A stretch of DNA of 11,940 nt from Candidatus Fonsibacter lacus (GTDB taxonomy: Bacteria; Pseudomonadota; Alphaproteobacteria; Pelagibacterales; Pelagibacteraceae): NCBI GenBank assembly GCA_010021145.1, contig RGRP01000019.1, positions 1 to 11,940 on the forward strand, in the 5' to 3' direction. Both the position numbers and the translations under genes were made by a program. A model generated the notes under the pieces. It was given only the letters and a program-made list of their open reading frames with translations. It did no database searches and was not told the DNA's origin. Positions 6,942-11,940 of the stretch are shown here, one piece after another (position 1 is the stretch's first letter; each line of letters starts with the position of its first letter).

Positions 6942-6950
6942 AAGCTGACT

Positions 6951-6969
6951 TTAATTAGACTCGAATTAA
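6951..6969. repeat. Short inverted repeat in the divergent promoter region
   Basis: TTAATT (6951-6956) and AATTAA (6964-6969) form a 6-base inverted repeat around AGACTCG. It lies between the candidate promoters of the CDGSH gene and ispH, a place where a regulator of both could bind. The arms are short and AT-only, so chance is a real alternative. Confidence 0.2.
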
Positions 6970-6993
6970 TGGATACTATTTATATTTATTGGT

Positions 6994-7022
6994 TTGGTCT
7001 CTATAAAGCATACTCATATAAT
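6994..7022 (+). promoter_or_regulatory. Likely promoter of the ispH-thrB-rnhA operon
   Basis: A perfect -10 hexamer TATAAT at 7017-7022 stands 17 bases downstream of TTGGTC (6994-6999), a weak -35 with the TTG retained. Transcription would begin near 7029, leaving a leader of about 19 bases before the ATG at 7048. This is the only clear plus-strand promoter space between 582 and 9391. Confidence 0.55.
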
Positions 7023-7047
7023 ACTAAATTCAAAATTTAATATTTTA

Positions 7048-7998
7048 ATGGAACAAAAAATTGTAAACGTATTTCTAGCAAGTCCAAGAGGATTTTGTGC
7101 AGGTGTAGATAGAGCTGTTGAAATTGTAAAAAAAACTCTTAATAAATTTGGTGCGCCAGTTTATGTAAGACACGAGATAGTTCACAATAAGTTTGTAGTA
7201 GAAAATTTAAGATCACAAGGCGCCATATTTGTTGAGGAGCTTTCTGAAATTAAAGATAAATCTAGACCTGTGATTTTTTCAGCACACGGTGTGCCTAAAG
7301 AAGTAATCAATGAAGCAAAATTAAATAATATTATTTACATAGATGCAACATGCCCTTTGGTAACAAAAGTTCACAAAGAAGCTGAAATGCTAGCAAAGCA
7401 GGAATTTAATATTATTTTTATTGGTCATAAAAATCATCCAGAAGTAATTGGAACAATGGGGCAGATAGATAATAACTATATTACCCTAATTGAAAATAAA
7501 GATGATATAGAAAATTATTCGCCAAAAATTAAAAATAATAAATTTGCATATATTACGCAAACTACTCTTTCAGTCGATGACACTTTAGAAATTATATCTT
7601 TACTAAAAGAAAAATATCCCTCAATTAAAGAACCGATCAAAAGTGATATTTGTTATGCAACAACTAATCGCCAAGAAGCTGTTAAACAAATTGCAAAAAA
7701 ATGTGATTTATTTCTAGTTGTTGGCAGCAGAAGTTCATCTAACTCCCAAAGATTAGTAGAAGTTGCAAAAAAATTTGGTTGTAAAGAAAGCATCTTAATG
7801 CACTCTACTCAGGAACTACCGGTTAATAAAATTAAAAATTCCAAAAATATAGGGATTACCTCGGGAGCTTCGGCTCCTGAAATTTTAGTTGAGAATTTGA
7901 TCAAAGAAATTAAAAGTATTACTAATATTAAACTTGAAGAAGTTATTACTTCCGTTGAAAAAGTTTCTTTTAAACTACCTACAATGCTTATTAAATAA
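7048..7998 (+). CDS. ispH: 4-hydroxy-3-methylbut-2-enyl diphosphate reductase IspH
   Basis: IspH (LytB) performs the last step of the methylerythritol phosphate pathway, reducing HMBPP to IPP and DMAPP with a [4Fe-4S] cluster. From the ATG at 7048 the product has 316 residues. The three cluster cysteines are C17 (SPRGFCAGVDRA), C102 (DATCPLVTKVHKE) and C202 (SDICYATTNRQEA), with nearly the spacing of E. coli (12, 96, 197). Other family blocks are HEIVHNKFVV, FSAHGVP, GHKNHPEVIGTMGQ, SRSSSNSQRL and TSGASAPE. An in-frame TTG at 6994 would add 18 residues without family resemblance and would overlap the promoter, so the ATG is preferred. The stop shares one base with the thrB start (TAATG). Divergent from the CDGSH gene; first gene of its operon. 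Confidence 0.97.
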   Translation: MEQKIVNVFLASPRGFCAGVDRAVEIVKKTLNKFGAPVYVRHEIVHNKFVVENLRSQGAIFVEELSEIKDKSRPVIFSAHGVPKEVINEAKLNNIIYIDATCPLVTKVHKEAEMLAKQEFNIIFIGHKNHPEVIGTMGQIDNNYITLIENKDDIENYSPKIKNNKFAYITQTTLSVDDTLEIISLLKEKYPSIKEPIKSDICYATTNRQEAVKQIAKKCDLFLVVGSRSSSNSQRLVEVAKKFGCKESILMHSTQELPVNKIKNSKNIGITSGASAPEILVENLIKEIKSITNIKLEEVITSVEKVSFKLPTMLIK

Positions 7999-8957
7999 TG
8001 GCTGTTTATACTAAATTAGAACATCAAGAAGTTAAACAATTTTTAGAGCAATACAATATTAGTAACTTTAAAGATCATAAAGGAATTACTGAGGGCGTAG
8101 AAAATACAAATTATCTTATTAAAACATTAAACCAAGATTTCATTCTAACCATTTATGAAAAAAGAGTTGATGAAAATGATTTACCATTTTTTATAAAATT
8201 ACTTTCAAACCTATCTGAAAATAAATTTCCTTGTCCAAAGCCTATTGCAAATAAAAATGGCGAAAAGATTAATAAAATTAAAAATAAAAATGCTGCTTTA
8301 GTAACTTTTTTAAATGGACAATCTAAAAATAAGATAACAAATGATGACTGTTTTGAAATAGGAAAAATAACAGCTCAATTACATGAGATAACTAAAACAT
8401 TTAATATTTATAGAAAAAATAATTTATCGATTCAAAGTTGGAAGAATATTTTTGAAAAAACAATTAAACAAAAAAACGATTTAGACGAATCCATTATTAA
8501 GAAAACAAAAAAATATTTAAATTTTCTAGAAGATGAATGGCCTAAAAATTTACCGGAGGGTATTATTCATGCTGATTTATTTCCGGATAATATATTTTTT
8601 ACAAATAATAAAGTTTCTGGAATTATAGATTTTTATTTTGCGTGCAATGATTTCTTTGCTTATGAAATAGCAATTTGCATAAACTCTATATGTTTTGACA
8701 ATAATTCTACCTTCAACATGACAAAGGCCAGAAATCTTATAGATGGATACTCATCAATAAGAGCTTTGGGCGACGATGAAAAAAAATATTTACCTATTTT
8801 ATCTATGGGTGCGGCTATGAGATTTTTTTTAACAAGATTGTATGATTTTTATCATACTGATAATAAAGCAGACGTTAAAATTAAAGATCCTTTTGAGTAT
8901 TTAAAGAAAATTGAATTTCATTCCACTATTAAAAATTTTAATGAATATTTTATTTAA
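7998..8957 (+). CDS. thrB: Homoserine kinase, ThrB type II (APH fold)
   Basis: The 319-residue product belongs to the aminoglycoside-phosphotransferase-like homoserine kinases used by many alphaproteobacteria instead of the GHMP-type ThrB of E. coli. It phosphorylates homoserine with ATP, giving the substrate of threonine synthase. The N-terminus MAVYTKLEHQEVKQFLEQYN and the following GITEGVENTNYLI match the family and act as the nucleotide-binding lobe; ILTIYEKR carries the likely ATP-binding lysine/arginine strand. The catalytic loop is H191-A-D193-L-F-P-D197-N198 and the metal-binding DF is at D211 (GIIDFYFACNDFFAYE). It overlaps ispH and rnhA by one base each (TAATG). The functional partner ThrC is coded just beyond rnhA on the other strand. 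Confidence 0.94.
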   Translation: MAVYTKLEHQEVKQFLEQYNISNFKDHKGITEGVENTNYLIKTLNQDFILTIYEKRVDENDLPFFIKLLSNLSENKFPCPKPIANKNGEKINKIKNKNAALVTFLNGQSKNKITNDDCFEIGKITAQLHEITKTFNIYRKNNLSIQSWKNIFEKTIKQKNDLDESIIKKTKKYLNFLEDEWPKNLPEGIIHADLFPDNIFFTNNKVSGIIDFYFACNDFFAYEIAICINSICFDNNSTFNMTKARNLIDGYSSIRALGDDEKKYLPILSMGAAMRFFLTRLYDFYHTDNKADVKIKDPFEYLKKIEFHSTIKNFNEYFI

Positions 8958-9391
8958 TGAATGAGATTGTAATTTATACTGATGGTTCCTGTCTAGGCAA
9001 TCCTGGCAAGGGAGGCTGGGCAGCAGTAATTATTAAAGATGATAAAGAAGAGATTATATTTGGGTCTGAAAAACAATCTACAAACAATAGAATGGAATTA
9101 ACTGCAGCTATAAACGCTCTATTAAAAATTAAACAAGATAAAAAAATAAAAATCTATACTGACTCTAAATACGTCAAAGAAGGTATTGAAAAATGGATTA
9201 ATAATTGGAAATTAAATAATTGGAAAAACGCCAATAAAAAAGATGTAAAAAATAAAGATCTTTGGATAAAATTAGACAACTTAATTAGTAAAAAAGAAAT
9301 TACATGGAACTGGGTAAAAGCTCACTCCATTAACGAATATAATAATAAAGTAGATATTCTTGCAAGAGATGCCGCTAATTCAAACGATTAA
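8957..9391 (+). CDS. rnhA: Ribonuclease HI
   Basis: RNase HI cuts the RNA strand of RNA-DNA hybrids such as R-loops and primer remnants. The 144-residue product is close to the usual bacterial length (about 150). The four metal-binding carboxylates are present: D9 (IYTDGSCLGNPG), E47 (NNRMELTAA), D69 (YTDSKYV) and D133 (KVDILARDAA). H123 matches the catalytic histidine H124 of E. coli, though the glycine before it is alanine here (VKAHS). The tryptophan-rich handle (W80, W84, W89) is also kept. The start codon shares one base with the thrB stop, implying reinitiation. The final 17 bases lie over the 3' end of the convergent thrC gene. Confidence 0.97.
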   Translation: MNEIVIYTDGSCLGNPGKGGWAAVIIKDDKEEIIFGSEKQSTNNRMELTAAINALLKIKQDKKIKIYTDSKYVKEGIEKWINNWKLNNWKNANKKDVKNKDLWIKLDNLISKKEITWNWVKAHSINEYNNKVDILARDAANSND

Positions 9392-10775
9392 CTCTTATAT
9401 AATTTTTAATTTTATTTAAATTATTAGGAAGTACCTTATAAAATTCTCTTTTTTTAAGATTTTTACTGATTGCGGTAGGAATCTTGGGGTACTTTCTTAA
9501 TATCTTATAAATAGTTTCGCCAAATTTTGCAGGATGGGCTGTTTCTAAACAAAATAAATTTTCTGCTTTTTTGCTATGATTTAGATAATAGTCTTCTAAA
9601 GCTTTTAATCCAACAGAGGAATGAGGATCTAATATTTTATTATTATATTCATAAACTAACTTAATAGTTTTTTTAGTATTTACAGCGTTTATTGATTTAG
9701 AATAAAAAATATTTTTAATATTCTTTAAAATATTTTTATCGATCTTATAAAAACCTTTCTTAACAAGTTGTTCCATTAATTCTGATATTTTTTTTGAATT
9801 ATTGTTATAGTAAGAGGAAATTAATCTTTCAAAATTACTCGCGACTTGTATATCCATGCTTGGAGAAATACTAAATTTTACTTTAGAAGGTTTGTAAATT
9901 CCATTTCTTAAAAATTTATATAAAAGATCATTTTCATTTGTTGCAATAATTAATTTAGCTATAGGCAAGCCCATTTTATAAGCAATATAACCAGCATAAA
10001 TATCTCCAAAATTTCCTGTTGGAACTGAGAAAACGCTTTTTTTATTTTTTTCAGATAAACGAAAATGTGAATAAAAATAATAAACTATCTGAACAACTAT
10101 TCTTGCCCAATTTATTGAATTAACCCCTGACATATTAATTGATCTTCTAAAATGACGATCATTGAACATTGATTTTACTAATGTTTGACAATCATCAAAT
10201 GAGCCTTTGACTGCAATATTAAATACATTTTTTGAATTTACTGTAGTCATGAGCTTTCTTTGCGTTATAGAAATTTTGCCTTTTGGATGTAAAACAAAAA
10301 TTCTTAAATTTTTTTTATTTTTTACAGCATCGATAGCTGCAGCGCCGGTATCTCCCGATGTTGCAGTGACTAGGTTAATTCTATTTCTGCTTTTTGAAAG
10401 TATAGTCTCGTACATGTTGCCTATCACTTGCATTGCAATATCTTTGAATGCTAAAGTTGGACCGTGGTATAGTTCTACTAAATTAAATTTCTTTACTCTT
10501 GAAAATTTTACTACATTTTTACTATCGAAACTTTTGTAAGAATTTTTTATAATTTTTTTTAATTCATTTTTTGAAAATGTATTGCCTGTATAAATTTTAA
10601 TAATTTCATAAGCTAAATCGTTATAATTTAAGCTTGATAATCTTTTTAGAGTTGCCTCTGATAGTCTAGGTATTTTCTTAGGAATATATAAACCGCCATC
10701 ATGAGCAAGCCCATTTAAGAAAGTATCAATAAAATCATAATTTTTTTTATTATTTCTAGTGCTTATGTATTTCAT
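9375..10775 (-). CDS. thrC: Threonine synthase ThrC
   Basis: A pyridoxal-phosphate enzyme that turns O-phosphohomoserine into threonine, the step after ThrB. The 466 residues match the longer threonine synthases with the N-terminal domain: YISTRNN near the start, then LAHDGGLYIPKKIP. The PLP lysine is K111 in LYHGPTLAFKDIAMQVIG, and the phosphate-binding loop is TSGDTGAAA (139-147). SVPTGNFGDIYAGYIAYKMG and LETAHPAKFGETI are further conserved blocks. The start ATG (10775-10773) shares one base with the surf1 stop (TAATG), so it is the third visible gene of the coxC-surf1-thrC operon and expression should follow that of the oxidase genes. The 3' end overlaps rnhA by 17 bases with no terminator visible. 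Confidence 0.97.
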   Translation of the reverse strand: MKYISTRNNKKNYDFIDTFLNGLAHDGGLYIPKKIPRLSEATLKRLSSLNYNDLAYEIIKIYTGNTFSKNELKKIIKNSYKSFDSKNVVKFSRVKKFNLVELYHGPTLAFKDIAMQVIGNMYETILSKSRNRINLVTATSGDTGAAAIDAVKNKKNLRIFVLHPKGKISITQRKLMTTVNSKNVFNIAVKGSFDDCQTLVKSMFNDRHFRRSINMSGVNSINWARIVVQIVYYFYSHFRLSEKNKKSVFSVPTGNFGDIYAGYIAYKMGLPIAKLIIATNENDLLYKFLRNGIYKPSKVKFSISPSMDIQVASNFERLISSYYNNNSKKISELMEQLVKKGFYKIDKNILKNIKNIFYSKSINAVNTKKTIKLVYEYNNKILDPHSSVGLKALEDYYLNHSKKAENLFCLETAHPAKFGETIYKILRKYPKIPTAISKNLKKREFYKVLPNNLNKIKNYIRVNRLN

Positions 10776-11425
10776 TAAACTTTCTTTCTATAATATAAAA
10801 AAAAAATTACAGTAACTAAAGCTAAGCCATACCATGTTATAGCGTATTGCAAATGATTATTTGACAAACGGACCTCGTAACTATTAGGAATAATATCTTT
10901 GTTACTTTGTGTGGTTTGAATAATTAAAAATGGATAAATATTTTTACTTAAGGATTTCTTTAAATTATCCATATCTACTGAATATGAAAAATCTTCTTTA
11001 ATATTGTTGCTGGGTGTAAAAAAATTTTTTTCTTTAATTTTTTTTGTATAACCTTCAATAATCTCATCGTTAAATACAGTATTTTTAATTAAATTAATCT
11101 TATCTTTTTTAACCCAACCTTTATCTACTAAAACTACCATTGAACTGTTAACTTCATAAGGAACTATAACTTTAAATCCTATCTCTCCTTTATAAAGATG
11201 ATATAGAAATATTCTAAACTTTAAGTTTTTTTCCTTCAAAAAAACTTTTGTATATTCTTCGCTAATATCTGTGTTAAAATTAGTAGAATTTTTTTTTAAA
11301 TTATTTTCTAAATTAGAAATTAAATTATTTTTTGAATGCAGTCTAAAAACTTGCCAAGTTCCTAAAAATAGAACAACTAATATAAAAAATAAAAAAAATA
11401 TATCTAAGGATTTAATTCTAAACAA
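10775..11425 (-). CDS. surf1: SURF1-family cytochrome oxidase assembly protein
   Basis: SURF1 (Shy1) assists insertion of heme a into subunit I of cytochrome c oxidase. The 216-residue product has the two membrane segments of the family at its ends (about 8-26 and 193-212), with a periplasmic domain between. Typical elements are G22-TWQVFR at the exit of the first helix, VVLVDKGWVKKD in the middle, and NNHLQYAITWYGLALV before the last helix. The start must be TTG at 11425-11423, or an ATT just before it, because a TAG closes the frame three codons upstream and the next in-frame ATG is far inside the protein. Nine bases separate it from the coxC stop. The domain is somewhat short and diverged, but both signature blocks are clear. 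Confidence 0.92.
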   Translation of the reverse strand: MFRIKSLDIFFLFFILVVLFLGTWQVFRLHSKNNLISNLENNLKKNSTNFNTDISEEYTKVFLKEKNLKFRIFLYHLYKGEIGFKVIVPYEVNSSMVVLVDKGWVKKDKINLIKNTVFNDEIIEGYTKKIKEKNFFTPSNNIKEDFSYSVDMDNLKKSLSKNIYPFLIIQTTQSNKDIIPNSYEVRLSNNHLQYAITWYGLALVTVIFFLYYRKKV

Positions 11426-11434
11426 AATACTCTA

Positions 11435-11940
11435 TTAGCTTCCCCAAATATATATTGAGGCAAATAGGAACAGCCAAACTACATCAACAAAATGCCAATA
11501 CCATGCTGCGGCCTCAAATCCAAAATGATGATCAGGCTTATAATGTCCAGCTTTTGCTCTAAAATAGCAAACCGCTAAAAAAATTGTTCCAACTATTACA
11601 TGAAAGCCATGAAAACCTGTGGCCATATAAAAAGTTGCTCCATAAATACCGGAACTTAATTTAAAGTCTGCGTGAATGTATTCGTAGGCTTGAAAACAAG
11701 TAAAAATAGCTCCAAGAATTACTGTTAACAATAATCCATTTAACAATCCTTTTCGATCATTTTCTAAAAGAGAATGATGTGCCCAAGTTACTGTTGTTCC
11801 TGATAAAAGTAGAATTAAAGTGTTTATTAGAGGTATATGCCAAGGATCTAAAGTCTGAATGCCTTTTGGAGGCCAAACGCTACCTATAACTGCATCTGGA
11901 AAAAGACTTGAGTCAAAGAATGCCCAAAACCAAGCAACAA
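11435..11940 (-). CDS. coxC: Cytochrome c oxidase subunit III (partial, N-terminal part beyond the right edge)
   Basis: Subunit III of the aa3-type proton-pumping oxidase in the inner membrane; it stabilises subunit I and helps proton uptake. The visible 167 residues are the C-terminal part of a protein usually 260-290 long. In order: AWFWAFFDSSLFP, VWPPKGIQTLDPW, a membrane segment ending TVTWAHHSLLEND, then AYEYIHADF with the conserved membrane glutamate, GIYGATFYMATGFHGFHV, HHFGFEAAAWYWHFVDVVWLFLF, and the C-terminus YIWGS. The frame stays open to 11938. A TTG at 11746 could look like a start, but the sequence before it is plainly subunit III, so it is internal. It is the first visible gene of the operon with surf1 and thrC; other oxidase genes are expected to the right. 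Confidence 0.97.
   Translation of the reverse strand, partial: VAWFWAFFDSSLFPDAVIGSVWPPKGIQTLDPWHIPLINTLILLLSGTTVTWAHHSLLENDRKGLLNGLLLTVILGAIFTCFQAYEYIHADFKLSSGIYGATFYMATGFHGFHVIVGTIFLAVCYFRAKAGHYKPDHHFGFEAAAWYWHFVDVVWLFLFASIYIWGS

Noticed and set aside
6898..7047. A tRNA, small RNA or riboswitch in the longest non-coding stretch
   Set aside because: I find no cloverleaf, no GC-rich stem and no known riboswitch core; the region is explained by two divergent promoters.
10207..10539. 110-residue open frame on the plus strand within thrC
   Set aside because: It is antisense to the conserved PLP-binding part of threonine synthase and shows no protein features of its own.
11435..11746. A separate short gene starting at TTG 11746
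   Set aside because: The frame continues upstream with clear subunit III motifs to the window edge, so this is only the tail of coxC.
1..11940. Mobile elements, CRISPR arrays, toxin-antitoxin or defence genes
   Set aside because: No transposase, integrase, regularly spaced repeats or such protein families are present; all genes are core functions with uniform base composition.

Overview
The window is a gene-dense, strongly AT-rich stretch of bacterial chromosome from an alphaproteobacterium, most likely a streamlined marine one of the SAR11 (Pelagibacterales) type. This rests on four observations: paired b and b' ATP synthase subunits, an SMC head with alphaproteobacterial wording, a cytochrome c oxidase subunit III/SURF1 pair, and almost no intergenic DNA with many overlapping genes. 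The lineage assignment is inference; no rRNA or other marker gene is present.

Layout. Positions 1-583 (minus) hold the N-terminal half of the adenine DNA glycosylase MutY, running off the left edge. Its start codon overlaps that of a plus-strand cluster: a DciA-like DUF721 protein, a secreted DsbA-like thiol oxidoreductase, the SMC chromosome-organising ATPase, and then, only 6 bases on, the F0 genes of ATP synthase (atpI, atpB, atpE, atpF', atpF). This block (582-6661) has no gap longer than 35 bases. A small minus-strand gene for a protein with two CDGSH iron-sulfur motifs (6658-6897) follows. The only sizeable non-coding stretch (6898-7047, about 150 bases) is a divergent promoter region, from which the second plus-strand operon starts: ispH, homoserine kinase thrB, and rnhA, joined by TAATG overlaps. 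Converging on it from the right is a minus-strand operon: coxC (C-terminal part, running off the right edge), surf1, thrC. thrC and rnhA overlap tail to tail by 17 bases.

How the genes work together. Two respiratory groups are represented: the proton channel, rotor ring and stator of ATP synthase, and cytochrome oxidase subunit III with the assembly factor SURF1. ThrB and ThrC are the last two steps of threonine synthesis, on opposite strands. MutY, DciA, SMC and RNase HI concern genome maintenance. IspH makes isoprenoid precursors. MutY, IspH and the CDGSH protein all carry iron-sulfur clusters.

Assessment. I found no phage, transposon, CRISPR array, defence system, tRNA or rRNA. The one observation that stands clearly above ordinary core genome is the SMC protein. 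It has complete ATPase heads but only 880 residues, and no recognisable hinge domain at its midpoint. Other points of interest are the lone strong Shine-Dalgarno sequence in front of atpE, two TTG start-codon issues, and the absence of promoter or terminator space at several junctions.
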